Below are positions 16,141 through 24,689 of a stretch of DNA of 64,000 bases, piece after piece. Source of the DNA: Desulfomicrobium apsheronum (GTDB lineage Bacteria > Desulfobacterota > Desulfovibrionia > Desulfovibrionales > Desulfomicrobiaceae). Every line of letters begins with the position of its first letter. Position 1 is the first letter of the stretch. The notes beneath the pieces were generated by a model. That model did not search any database and had not been told where the DNA came from. It worked only from the letters and a program-made list of their open reading frames with translations. Location: assembly GCF_900114115.1 (NCBI RefSeq), contig NZ_FORX01000013.1:61800-125799 (forward strand), written 5' to 3'. A program made the translations under genes and the position numbers.

Positions 16141-18278
16141 TGCAGAAGGCCAAAAATCTTTCCGAATATAACGAGGAACTGCGCGAAGCTCTGGACAACA
16201 CCTTCCTGCGCGGAGCCATGGACAAATTCGCCACGGCCTACCCCGTGGGCCGGGCCAATGCCTTTCGCGAATACGACGTGGAGGCCCTGATCGAGGAAGT
16301 GGTCAAGGCCAAGGATGCAGGCCTGACCCGCCTGGACGAGCTTTATGCCGAATTCAAGGCCAAGGCCGAAGCCAACGGCGTGAAAGTGCACATGGCCAAG
16401 GACGGCGACGAGGCCAACGAGATCGTGGCCCGCATCGCGGCCGAGAACAAGTGCAAGATCATCGTCAAATCCAAGTCCATGACGGCCGAGGAAACCCTTT
16501 TGAACCACCGTCTGGAAAAAGACGGACTCGAAGTGGTCGAGACCGACCTTGGCGAATGGATCATCCAGCTGCGGCACGAAGGGCCCAGCCACATGGTCAT
16601 GCCGGCCATTCACCTGTCCCGCTATCAGGTTGCGGAACTCTTCTCGCAGGTCACCAAGCATGACCAGTCATCGGACATTCAGCGTCTGGTCAAGGTCGCC
16701 CGCCGCGAGCTGCGCCAGAAATACGCCGATGCGGACATGGGCGTCAGCGGAGTCAATTTCGCCATCGCCGAAACCGGCACCATCGGCCTCATGACCAACG
16801 AGGGCAACGCTCGACTGGTCACCACCCTGCCCCGCGTGCATGTGGCCATCACCGGCATCGACAAGCTCTGCGGCAGTCTTGAGGACGCCCTCAAGATCCT
16901 GCGCGTTGTTCCCAAGAACGCAACGGGTCAGGCCATCACCTCCTACGTGACCTGGATCAGCGGTGCCAACGAGTGTCAGCCCGCGCCCGGCGGCAAGAAA
17001 GAGATGCACATCATCTTCCTGGACAACGGCAGAAGCGAGATGGCCAAGGATCCTCTCTTCGCCCAGGTGCTTCGTTGCGTGCGCTGCGGCGCCTGCGCCA
17101 ACGTCTGTCCGGTTTACCGCATGGTCGGCGGCCACCAGATGGGACACATCTACATCGGCGCCATCGGCCTCATCCTGACCTACTTCTTCCACGGCAAGGA
17201 CAAGGCCAAGAACCTGGTTCAGAACTGCATCAACTGTCAGGCGTGCAAGCACATCTGCGCGGCGGGCATTGATCTGCCCCTGCTGATCAAGGAAATCCAC
17301 GCCCGCATCCTGGACGAAGACGGCCACCCGCTGCCTTCCATGCTGCTCGGCAAGCTGCTCAAGAACCGCAAGCTCTTCCACGCCTTCCTGCGCACGGCCA
17401 AGATGGCCCAGCGTCCGCTGACCGGGGGTACGCAGTACATCCGCCATCTGCCGCACATCTTCTCCAAGGATCACGGCTTCAAGGCGCTGCCGGCCATTGC
17501 CGCCAAGCCCTTCCGGGATCGCTTCGCGGCGCTGAAACCCACTGTTTCCGCACCCAAGTACCGCATCGCCCTGTTCTCGGGTTGCGTGCAGGACTTCGTC
17601 TATCCGGAACAGCTGGAAGCCGCGGTGAAAGTTCTGGCCGCCCACAACGTGGCGGTGGACTTCCCCATGGACCAGTCCTGCTGCGGCCTGCCGCTGCAGA
17701 TGATGGGCGAGAAGAAAGCGGGTGTCGATGTGGCCAAGCAGAACATCGCGGCCATGAGCGGCGACTACGATTACATCATCACCCTGTGCGCCTCCTGCGC
17801 ATCGCACCTCAAGCACAACTACCCGTTCCTGCTTGGTGAAAACGACGCCGAGGCCAAGGCCTTTGCCGAAAAGGTCATCCCCTTCTCGGCCTTCATGACC
17901 GATGTGCTGGGCGTGACCGCCGACGGCTTCAAGCAGACCCAGGAACGCGCCACTCTGCATGCCCCCTGTCACCTCTGCCGTGGCCTGGACGTGGTCGAAC
18001 AGCCCCGTCAGCTTCTTGCCCTGGGCGGCTATGAATACGCCCAGGCGGAGCAGGAGCAGGTCTGCTGCGGATTCGGCGGCACCTACTCGGCCAAGTTCCC
18101 GGGGATTTCCGAACAGATCCTCAAGAACAAGCTGACCGACGCGGGCCGCACCGGAGCGGAAGTGCTGGTCACCGAATGCCCGGGCTGCATCATGCAGCTG
18201 CGCGGCGGTGCTGAAGTGAACAAGTCCGGCTTCGCCGTGCGGCACATCGCCGAAGTGCTGGCCGACCATCTGAAATAA
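16140..18278 (+). CDS. lutB: LutB-like LUD / Fe-S / CCG fusion (L-lactate dehydrogenase complex)
   Basis: This is the catalytic and electron-transfer partner of LutC. Residues 1 to about 300 are a LUD domain (IIVKSKSMTAEETLLNHRLE, FAIAETGTIGLMTNEGNARL). Two Fe-S motifs follow: CVRCGACANVCPVY near 313 and CINCQACKHIC near 363. Two CCG (LutA/LldE-type) domains end the protein, with CCGLPLQMMGEK near 515 and CCGFGGTYSAKF near 642. At 712 residues it equals LutB plus LutA, as in Desulfovibrio lactate oxidation proteins. Two terminators follow directly, so lutC-lutB form a two-gene operon. Confidence 0.88.
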   Translation: MQKAKNLSEYNEELREALDNTFLRGAMDKFATAYPVGRANAFREYDVEALIEEVVKAKDAGLTRLDELYAEFKAKAEANGVKVHMAKDGDEANEIVARIAAENKCKIIVKSKSMTAEETLLNHRLEKDGLEVVETDLGEWIIQLRHEGPSHMVMPAIHLSRYQVAELFSQVTKHDQSSDIQRLVKVARRELRQKYADADMGVSGVNFAIAETGTIGLMTNEGNARLVTTLPRVHVAITGIDKLCGSLEDALKILRVVPKNATGQAITSYVTWISGANECQPAPGGKKEMHIIFLDNGRSEMAKDPLFAQVLRCVRCGACANVCPVYRMVGGHQMGHIYIGAIGLILTYFFHGKDKAKNLVQNCINCQACKHICAAGIDLPLLIKEIHARILDEDGHPLPSMLLGKLLKNRKLFHAFLRTAKMAQRPLTGGTQYIRHLPHIFSKDHGFKALPAIAAKPFRDRFAALKPTVSAPKYRIALFSGCVQDFVYPEQLEAAVKVLAAHNVAVDFPMDQSCCGLPLQMMGEKKAGVDVAKQNIAAMSGDYDYIITLCASCASHLKHNYPFLLGENDAEAKAFAEKVIPFSAFMTDVLGVTADGFKQTQERATLHAPCHLCRGLDVVEQPRQLLALGGYEYAQAEQEQVCCGFGGTYSAKFPGISEQILKNKLTDAGRTGAEVLVTECPGCIMQLRGGAEVNKSGFAVRHIAEVLADHLK

Positions 18279-18282
18279 CAAA

Positions 18283-18311
18283 CGGGCCGGGTTTTCCCGG
18301 CCCGAACTTTT
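18283..18311 (+). terminator. Terminator after lutB
   Basis: A nine-pair stem CGGGCCGGG/CCCGGCCCG with a TTTT loop is followed by AACTTTT. It begins four bases after the lutB stop. Confidence 0.8.
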
Positions 18312-18324
18312 CTCTCCTTGCGCA

Positions 18325-18362
18325 CCGGGAGTCTTCCACTGGAAGGCTCCCGGTATTTTTTT
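18325..18362 (+). terminator. Second, strong terminator after lutB
   Basis: CCGGGAGTCTTCC pairs with GGAAGGCTCCCGG over 13 positions (one T-G pair), with a three-base loop, and is followed by TATTTTTTT. Tandem with the hairpin at 18283, it isolates the lut operon from dsbD. Confidence 0.88.
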
Positions 18363-18410
18363 CAAGAATAGGTTCTATGGGTCGTATGGGACCTATGGGA
18401 CCTATTCTTG
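18363..18410. repeat. Heptamer-like repeat bounded by perfect 10-bp inverted arms
   Basis: CAAGAATAGG (18363-18372) and CCTATTCTTG (18401-18410) are perfect inverted copies. Between them are CTATGGGTCGTATGG-type units identical in style to those inside cbiT and after dnaJ. The block sits directly after the lutB terminators, in intergenic DNA. Confidence 0.75.
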
Positions 18411-18530
18411 CAGTCAGAAAACTTCATCCAAAGAAATAGGCTCTTCCGGTCCTTGCTTCGTGTGCGCAAACCTCTTAAAAGTAACAGTTCGAAGGCGCAT
18501 TGCCGACTACACTTCAACCCCCAAGAGACA

Positions 18531-20336
18531 ATGATATTTCAGTCCAGGTTTTTCCTGATTTGCCTCGTGCTTCTGACCTTGGCCTCTCCAGCCGGAGCGC
18601 GGGCCGATGAACCGTATCGGATTTCACTACAGGCCTACCGCACAGACAACGTAATGGCTCCCGTGCTCGCCGTGCTGACCCTTACACCCAGTCCCGAATG
18701 GCACGCCTACGGAAACATTCAGGGGCCTTCCGGATTTCCCACGGAAATTTGGGCGACACGGGACGGGCAGGTCCTGTCGCCTCTGTACCCGACGCCGACA
18801 CCGGGGCCGGACCCCCTTGATCCCAGCCTGATCGTTGAACTCTACGACGGCCCGACGCCCTTTTTCATTCCCTTGCCCGACGGACCCGCTACGGTCGTGG
18901 TCGGGATAAAGGCCCTGCTCTGTTCCTCGACCACCTGTCAGCCGATCAAAGAAGAGCTGGAGCTTGTGATCGCGACGGCAACAGCCTTGCCGCCCGCCGA
19001 GGAACAGGATTGGTGGCCCCGCTTTCTGCAGGCCGCCCCGGGGCCGGACTCGGGCCTTGACCTTGAGCCTGTCACCTCCGGCGACGTGGCACAAACACCC
19101 ACCGCACGGGATTTCTCACCCCGCTATTTTGCTCCGGGCCTTGAAGTCCACACCCTCTCCAAGGCCGCCGCGCTGGCCTTTCTGGCCGGTCTGATCCTCA
19201 ACTTCATGCCCTGCGTGCTCCCCGTCATCACCCTGAAGCTGCGCTCCTTCATTCCGGCGGCGGACAGCGTGCCCAAAAGCCAGCGCCTCGCCTTTCGCAC
19301 TCACAACCTGTTCTTCGCCCTCGGGATGATGCTCTATTTTCTGATCCTGGCCGGGATCATCGCCGTCACCGGCATGGCCTGGGGACAGATTTTCCAGGAA
19401 CCGGCCGCCATCATCACCCTGACGGCCATTGTCTTCGCGCTTTGCCTGAGCCTGTTCGGCGTCTACGATCTGCCGCTCATCGACCTCAAAGGCAAGGCCA
19501 AGGGAGTCGTGCACCATCCGCGCCTGGAATCTTTCACCACGGGCATCCTGGCCACGATCCTGGCCACCCCGTGCAGCGGTCCGTTTCTGGGCGGAGTCCT
19601 GGCCTGGGCCCTGATCCAGCCCCCGGACATCATCGCCCTGGTGCTGAGCTGCATCGGACTGGGCATGGCCTCGCCCTACCTGGCCATGGCGCTCTTCCCC
19701 GGCCTGTACCGCTTCCTGCCCAAACCCGGCGCCTGGACCCTGCATCTGGAGCGCATCCTCGGCTTTCTATTGGCCGCTACCTGCGTATATCTCTTCGGTC
19801 TTTTGCCGACCTCGGAGTACGTGAACGTACTCATTCTGCTGTGGACCATCGCCCTTTCGGCCTGGATCTGGGGAAATTGGACCAATCTGAGCCAGGACCG
19901 TACGCGCAGATGGTCCATTCGCGGCATCGCCATCGCCCTAGTCGTTCTTGCCGCCGCATTCCTCTTCCGCCAGGAAGGACATCCGGACCCCTGGAAAAAC
20001 TTCGACATGCAACAGTTTGAAACCCTGCGCGGACAGGAAAACCTGATCCTGGACTTCACGGCGGACTGGTGCCCCAACTGCAAGTTCCTGGAAAAGACCG
20101 TGCTCACTCCGGAAAAAAGCGCCGCGTTCGCCAAGGAACATGACGCCATCCTGATGCGCGTGGACCTGACCCGCCACGATCCCGAACTGATGGCATTGCT
20201 TGAAAGCCTGGGCTCCAAATCCATCCCCATCCTGGCCATCTTCCCCAAGGCCAATCCAGACAGTCCGCTTGTGCTGCGGGACCTCTTCACCGGCGGTCAG
20301 CTCAAGGAAGCCCTGAACGCAGAGCTCAAACCATGA
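18531..20336 (+). CDS. dsbD: DsbD-type thiol:disulfide interchange protein
   Basis: DsbD carries electrons from cytoplasmic thioredoxin across the membrane to periplasmic thiol proteins. The start at 18531 gives a signal peptide (MIFQSRFFLICLVLLTLASP). The periplasmic alpha domain has the cysteine pair LLCSSTTCQP. The membrane domain carries the paired cysteines LNFMPCVLPVI and LATPCSGPFLGG. The C-terminal thioredoxin-like domain has ADWCPNCKFLE. All three redox pairs are present, so it should be functional. Length (601) is normal. The next gene encodes a second membrane thiol relay. Confidence 0.92.
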   Translation: MIFQSRFFLICLVLLTLASPAGARADEPYRISLQAYRTDNVMAPVLAVLTLTPSPEWHAYGNIQGPSGFPTEIWATRDGQVLSPLYPTPTPGPDPLDPSLIVELYDGPTPFFIPLPDGPATVVVGIKALLCSSTTCQPIKEELELVIATATALPPAEEQDWWPRFLQAAPGPDSGLDLEPVTSGDVAQTPTARDFSPRYFAPGLEVHTLSKAAALAFLAGLILNFMPCVLPVITLKLRSFIPAADSVPKSQRLAFRTHNLFFALGMMLYFLILAGIIAVTGMAWGQIFQEPAAIITLTAIVFALCLSLFGVYDLPLIDLKGKAKGVVHHPRLESFTTGILATILATPCSGPFLGGVLAWALIQPPDIIALVLSCIGLGMASPYLAMALFPGLYRFLPKPGAWTLHLERILGFLLAATCVYLFGLLPTSEYVNVLILLWTIALSAWIWGNWTNLSQDRTRRWSIRGIAIALVVLAAAFLFRQEGHPDPWKNFDMQQFETLRGQENLILDFTADWCPNCKFLEKTVLTPEKSAAFAKEHDAILMRVDLTRHDPELMALLESLGSKSIPILAIFPKANPDSPLVLRDLFTGGQLKEALNAELKP

Positions 20337-20337
20337 A

Positions 20338-20357
20338 CGGGGCGCACCCGCGCCCCG
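20338..20357 (+). terminator. GC-rich hairpin after dsbD
   Basis: A perfect eight-pair stem CGGGGCGC/GCGCCCCG with an ACCC loop begins just after the dsbD stop. There is no T-run, so termination is possible but unproven. Confidence 0.5.
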
Positions 20358-20531
20358 TTCCCCCGCGGCTTCTCCAGGGAGCCGTCTCTGACCTGCCTTC
20401 GTAATTTCCCCGGCCCCAGGCCCTCCCCAACATTATCCTGGCTCTCATCGTGCAAAACGTGGTAGATTTCTCATAAAGATCGATTACGCGCGGCGTATCG
20501 CTGTTAGAAATTATCCCGACCGTTTCTGAAC

Positions 20532-21767
20532 ATGACCCGGTGCAGCATGAAAAAAAGGCAATATCTCCTTGTACTGCTGCTATTCAGCGTCTTCTTCCTC
20601 TGCTTCGCCAACCCGCGAAGCGGCCTCGACGTCTATCTCTTTTACGGAGACGGATGTCCGCACTGCAAAAAAGAAGAAAAATATCTCAAGATGTATGAGG
20701 AGAAGTACGCCGATCTGAACATGCACCGCTTCGAAGTCTATTTCAGCGACGAAAACATGAAACTTTTCGGCAGGGTGGCGGAGAGCATGGGAGCCGACGT
20801 GAGCGGCATCCCTTTTTTGATCATCGGAGACGAATACATCGTAGGGTTCGATGAAACCCTGACCCCAGGCAGGATTCAAAGCAGGATCGAGGAATGCCTG
20901 ACCCGCAAATGCCCCGATCCGTCCCGAAGAATCATCTTCGAGCACTCCCGGGACATGCTGACCGACGAGGAGTCAGGATCGGTGGGAAACGAAACGGAGC
21001 AGGCGGCAGGAGAACGCGAAAGGATCATCACCCTCCCCCTGCTCGGCGACATCGACGTCCGCACCTTCTCCCTGCCTGTCCTGACCGTGGTCATGGGCTT
21101 TCTGGACGGCTTCAACCCATGCGCCATGTGGGCGCTCATCTTCCTCATCGGCCTGCTGCTGGGCATGAAGGACAGGAAGAGGATGTGGACTCTGGGCATG
21201 GCCTTCATCGCCGCGTCGGCTTTTGTCTACTTTCTGTTCATGGCCGCCTGGCTGAACCTGATCCTGCTCTTCGGGCTTGTGCTCTGGATCAGGATAGGCA
21301 TCGGAATCCTGGCCCTTCTGAGCGGCGCCTACAGCATTCGGGACGCCCTGACGACCAGGTCTCTTGAATGCACGCTGGCAGGTAGCGAGAAGCGGCAGGC
21401 ATTCCGCGAGAAACTTAAAAATATCATCAGCCGGAACAGCCTGATCCTCTCCCTGTGCGGGATCATCGTCCTGGCCTTCATGGTCAACCTCATCGAGATC
21501 GTCTGCTCGGCAGGGTTCCCGGCAATCTACACCCAGGTCCTATCCCTGAGCCACCTGCCCTCATGGCAGTATTATTCCTACATACTGCTCTACATCCTGT
21601 TTTTCATGCTCGACGACATGTTCGTCTTCGTGGCCGCCATGCTCACGTTCGAGATCACCGGGATGACCACCAAATACGTACGCATTGCACGACTGGTGGG
21701 GGGACTGCTCATGCTGCTGATCGGCACGCTGCTGATCTTCAAGCCGCAATGGCTGATGTTCGGATGA
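20532..21767 (+). CDS. Periplasmic thioredoxin/glutaredoxin-like domain fused to CcdA-like membrane domain
   Basis: This is a second predicted thiol-redox relay protein, 411 residues. After an N-terminal signal or anchor helix comes a thioredoxin-fold domain with CxxC in YGDGCPHCKKEEKYL (about residue 42) and the cis-Pro loop VSGIPFLIIGDEYIVGF. A hydrophilic linker leads to six or so membrane helices with conserved cysteine regions GFNPCAMWALIFLIGL and EIVCSAGFPAIYTQV, as in CcdA/DsbD membrane domains. The thioredoxin domain is at the N terminus, the reverse of DsbD. The ATG at 20547 (MKKRQYLLV) is an equally good start. It probably reduces specific periplasmic thiols. Confidence 0.8.
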   Translation: MTRCSMKKRQYLLVLLLFSVFFLCFANPRSGLDVYLFYGDGCPHCKKEEKYLKMYEEKYADLNMHRFEVYFSDENMKLFGRVAESMGADVSGIPFLIIGDEYIVGFDETLTPGRIQSRIEECLTRKCPDPSRRIIFEHSRDMLTDEESGSVGNETEQAAGERERIITLPLLGDIDVRTFSLPVLTVVMGFLDGFNPCAMWALIFLIGLLLGMKDRKRMWTLGMAFIAASAFVYFLFMAAWLNLILLFGLVLWIRIGIGILALLSGAYSIRDALTTRSLECTLAGSEKRQAFREKLKNIISRNSLILSLCGIIVLAFMVNLIEIVCSAGFPAIYTQVLSLSHLPSWQYYSYILLYILFFMLDDMFVFVAAMLTFEITGMTTKYVRIARLVGGLLMLLIGTLLIFKPQWLMFG

Positions 21768-21803
21768 GAGGCCGCAGGCGTCCCGCGCCGATGCGCAGTC
21801 AGC

Positions 21804-22079
21804 TCAGCCCTGCCCAGGCCACAAGAGCAAACCGGTGACGAACAGTTCCTTGCGCCGCTTCGGCAACCTCTTGATCCACCCTTCCAGCGACAAAGCTGCT
21901 GACTTGCCGCCCACCGGAACCGAAAAGGCAAGTTCCAGCGGCCCGCGCCCGCGCAAATATTTGGCCGCCCTGGGGCCGCCGGAGGCGTGTTCGGCCAGGC
22001 GGCGGGCCACGTCGGTAGTGATGCCGGTGTAGAGGCTCCCGTCGCCGCAGCGCAGTACGTACACGAACCAATCGGACAC
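21804..22079 (-). CDS. GIY-YIG domain protein (UPF0213/YhbQ family)
   Basis: This 91-residue single-domain GIY-YIG nuclease-fold protein has the motif pieces FVYVLRCGDGSLYTGITTD, with VYVL and YTG as the GIY-YIG equivalents, and the catalytic Arg in DVARRLAEH. The length is typical of the small YhbQ/UPF0213 group, whose members have been linked to DNA processing. The gene ends convergently with the upstream redox gene. Confidence 0.85.
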   Translation of the reverse strand: MSDWFVYVLRCGDGSLYTGITTDVARRLAEHASGGPRAAKYLRGRGPLELAFSVPVGGKSAALSLEGWIKRLPKRRKELFVTGLLLWPGQG

Positions 22080-22082
22080 GGA

Positions 22083-22733
22083 CTATGACGGCAGGGTGTT
22101 AAGAACCGAGAAGAAATGCATGGTACTGCCCGTGATGACAAAAAGGTGCCAGATAGCGTGATTGTAGGGCAGACGATCCCATACATAGAAAATGACACCC
22201 AGCGTATAGGCCAGTCCGCCCAAGGCCAGAAAGACCAAGCTGGTGCCGGACAGGGTCGCGTACATATCCCGCCCGATGAGAACGCAGAGCCAGCCCATGC
22301 CGAGATAGATGGTCAGAGACAGGCGCTTGAAACGATACACGAAGCAGCACTTGAGCACGACTCCGGCCACCGCAAGAAGCCACACCACCCCGAACACGGT
22401 CCAGCCCACGGTTTCACGCAGATTGACCAGCATGAAGGGCGTGTAGGTGCCGGCGATGAGCAGGAAAATGGCGCTGTGATCCAGGGTCTTCAGAATGCGT
22501 TTTGCCCGTGGCAACGGGATGGCGTGATACAGGGTGGACGCCATGTAGAGCAGGATGAGCGTGGTGCCGAAAATGGAAAAACTGACCACGTGCCAGGCGT
22601 CGCCCTGGGACACGGCCCGAGCGATGAGCACCACCAGAGCGGCGATGGACATCCCGGCCGCAATGGCGTGGGTAATGCTGTTGGCGATTTCTTCGCCCTG
22701 GGAATACTGAGAAACGGACCTGTCCATGTTCAT
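22083..22733 (-). CDS. trhA: Hemolysin III / TrhA (PAQR-type) membrane protein
   Basis: This seven-helix membrane protein belongs to the hemolysin III/TrhA family, related to PAQR receptors; family members have been tied to membrane lipid homeostasis. The sequence has EEIANSITHAIAAGMSIAAL at the N terminus, ASTLYHAIPLPRAKRILKTL with DHSAIFLLIAGTYTPF, and a C-terminal HAIWHLFVITGS. The conserved Ser and His residues (S..YH, DH, H..H) that bind metal in PAQR proteins are present. The start at 22733 follows GGAGG; longer starts overlap the upstream NYN gene. Confidence 0.88.
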   Translation of the reverse strand: MNMDRSVSQYSQGEEIANSITHAIAAGMSIAALVVLIARAVSQGDAWHVVSFSIFGTTLILLYMASTLYHAIPLPRAKRILKTLDHSAIFLLIAGTYTPFMLVNLRETVGWTVFGVVWLLAVAGVVLKCCFVYRFKRLSLTIYLGMGWLCVLIGRDMYATLSGTSLVFLALGGLAYTLGVIFYVWDRLPYNHAIWHLFVITGSTMHFFSVLNTLPS

Positions 22734-22761
22734 ATACTCCTCCATCCCCAGGCCTTGGCCC

Positions 22762-23391
22762 TCAGGGGTTGTCACCGTCTCCTCCCGCATCGCGAAAGGA
22801 ATTGTCCACTTCGGACGCGAAATCGTTTATCCAGTAAATCCGGTCGGCCCGGCATTGCAATTCCGAGGAAACCCCGTCCCTGAAAACCACGAGCTCTATG
22901 CTCTTGCCCTGCTCCGAGAGGTGCTCAACGGCGTCAAGTAGATCAGAATCGCCGGAGGACAGCATGAGCGTATCGTAATTGCGCTGATGAATGAGCGACA
23001 GGGTGGCGATGGCCACATCCACGCCCTTCTGGATCTCGTTGAAGACCCGATGGGTGAAATCCCCGGTCTGATTCTGGCACCTGAGCGACACCTTCTGGCC
23101 GCACTCCTCGCAATAGGCCTTGTCAGCGCGCTGCTGCTTGAGCGTATAGAACTTGGTGATGATCTTGGGCCCAAACGGCGGCCCGCTGCGCAGCCAGCGA
23201 TGAAAATTGTCCTGCCCGTCCGAAGGCGGATTGGGCGTGGAGTTGAGATAGTAGGCCCTCCAGATGAGGCCGTCCTGCTCCAAATGGTTTCTAAGGCGCA
23301 AATAGCTGAATTCATAGCCGCTACGCACGCTATGCCGAGCGTTGAAAAGATAACCTGCGTCGATAAGCCAGAGTCTACGTTTTTGGGTCAT
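22762..23391 (-). CDS. NYN-domain (PIN-like) predicted ribonuclease
   Basis: This is a 209-residue LabA/DUF88-type NYN protein. The PIN-like acidic residues are in LWLIDAGYLFNA near the N terminus, in KGVDVAIATL and in SSGDSDLLDAVEHL. An insert with two CxxC-like pairs (AYCEECGQKVSLRC) lies about residues 92-106 and could bind zinc. NYN proteins are predicted RNases; the target is unknown. It is followed closely by trhA on the same strand. Confidence 0.8.
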   Translation of the reverse strand: MTQKRRLWLIDAGYLFNARHSVRSGYEFSYLRLRNHLEQDGLIWRAYYLNSTPNPPSDGQDNFHRWLRSGPPFGPKIITKFYTLKQQRADKAYCEECGQKVSLRCQNQTGDFTHRVFNEIQKGVDVAIATLSLIHQRNYDTLMLSSGDSDLLDAVEHLSEQGKSIELVVFRDGVSSELQCRADRIYWINDFASEVDNSFRDAGGDGDNP

Positions 23392-23465
23392 GAATCCTCG
23401 TACTTATGTTCCAAAATATGCTTATAAAAATACCTAGCATACTATAAAAACGTTCGCCACATGCG

Positions 23466-24689
23466 TTAAGCCGGAAAAGTCGGGCCGAAACGCTCGCCGG
23501 TCAGGCATTCGCCGCCCTTTGGCGTAACAACGAAAGTATTTTCCACCCCGACCATGCCAAGCCCCTTGATGCCGATCTTGGGCTCCAAGGCCAGGACCAT
23601 GTTCTCTTCCAGGGGGCGGTCGAAGGTTGGGGCGATGACCGGCCACTCGTCGATGGCAAGGCCAATGCCGTGCCCCAGAAATCCGACCTTGTTGCGACCA
23701 AGGCCCATGAAGCCCTCGCCCATGTTATTGGCCAGCACGATGCGGATGCAGTCGCGGTAAAGGTCCGCCGGGATGGCGCCGGGCACCAGGCGGCTGCTCA
23801 GGTGTTCCTGGATCTGCAGGCAGAAATCCTGGGCGCGATCCGCCTCTTCGGGGATCACCGACTCTTCCGCCCAGTACACCTGGGTCTTGTCCGTGTGGTA
23901 GCCTTCAAGGCAAAATCCGCAGTCGAGGGCCAGTGGCTCCCCGCGCTGCCAGACCTTACCGGCATAGCCCAGGAAAGGGAGCACCGGATGCGCCCCGCGA
24001 AGGCCCAGGGGACCGTTGAACACACTGGGATAATTGGCGGAATCTCCGGCCGCGACATGCCCCAAAAAAATCTCCTCACCCGCGTTCTGCATGCGCATCA
24101 TGCCCTGGTGGCCGTGCCGGTAAAAGGCGTCCCACACGGCCAGGGCAATTTCCCGCTCGGTCATGCCGGGACGGATAAGGTCGGGCAGAGTGTCGTTCAG
24201 CGCCTGGTCGTGGCGCGCTCCGGCCAGGCGCAGCTTGGCCAGCTCCCAATCGGTCTTGACGGCGCGGGTCCAGGCCAGGGCCCTGTCACCGGGAACCAGC
24301 CTGACCCCCGGCAGCTTCGATCGCAAAAGCTCCCCCATGGACCAGCTCAGCCCCGTCATTTCAACGGCCGCCATATCGCCAAGAGGAGCTTCGGCCTCTC
24401 GCAGCAGACCGGGCAACTGCGAATACGACTTGAACTCCATGATGCGCTCGAGCGGCGAATCGAGACGGGCACGCTCCACGCCTTTGCGGCACAGCAGCAC
24501 GGGCTCGCCGGTCATGGGCACCCACAACGCGCCGCTGGCCCAGGCTCCGCTCAGATGGTAGATGCCAAGACGCGAAAAGACCAGAATTCCCGACGCTTCG
24601 GGGCAAGCCTCAGCCATGTGAACCCGCAGGCGCGAGACGCGTTCCCGGGTCTCGGACAGGGGCATTTGCTCAAGGGAAACAAAGCTCAT
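23466..24689 (-). CDS. M24-family peptidase (Xaa-Pro aminopeptidase/creatinase-like)
   Basis: This is a predicted two-metal M24 aminopeptidase of 407 residues. The N-terminal creatinase-like domain spans about 1-150. The catalytic pita-bread domain shows all five ligands: Asp in LALDCGFC, Asp in YHTDKTQVYW, His in FLGHGIGLAIDEWP, Glu in VLALEPKIG and Glu in GVENTFVV. The ATG at 24689 follows GGAGG and overlaps the mqnC stop (ATGA), so it is coupled to menaquinone synthesis by position only. The substrate is unknown. Confidence 0.87.
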   Translation of the reverse strand: MSFVSLEQMPLSETRERVSRLRVHMAEACPEASGILVFSRLGIYHLSGAWASGALWVPMTGEPVLLCRKGVERARLDSPLERIMEFKSYSQLPGLLREAEAPLGDMAAVEMTGLSWSMGELLRSKLPGVRLVPGDRALAWTRAVKTDWELAKLRLAGARHDQALNDTLPDLIRPGMTEREIALAVWDAFYRHGHQGMMRMQNAGEEIFLGHVAAGDSANYPSVFNGPLGLRGAHPVLPFLGYAGKVWQRGEPLALDCGFCLEGYHTDKTQVYWAEESVIPEEADRAQDFCLQIQEHLSSRLVPGAIPADLYRDCIRIVLANNMGEGFMGLGRNKVGFLGHGIGLAIDEWPVIAPTFDRPLEENMVLALEPKIGIKGLGMVGVENTFVVTPKGGECLTGERFGPTFPA

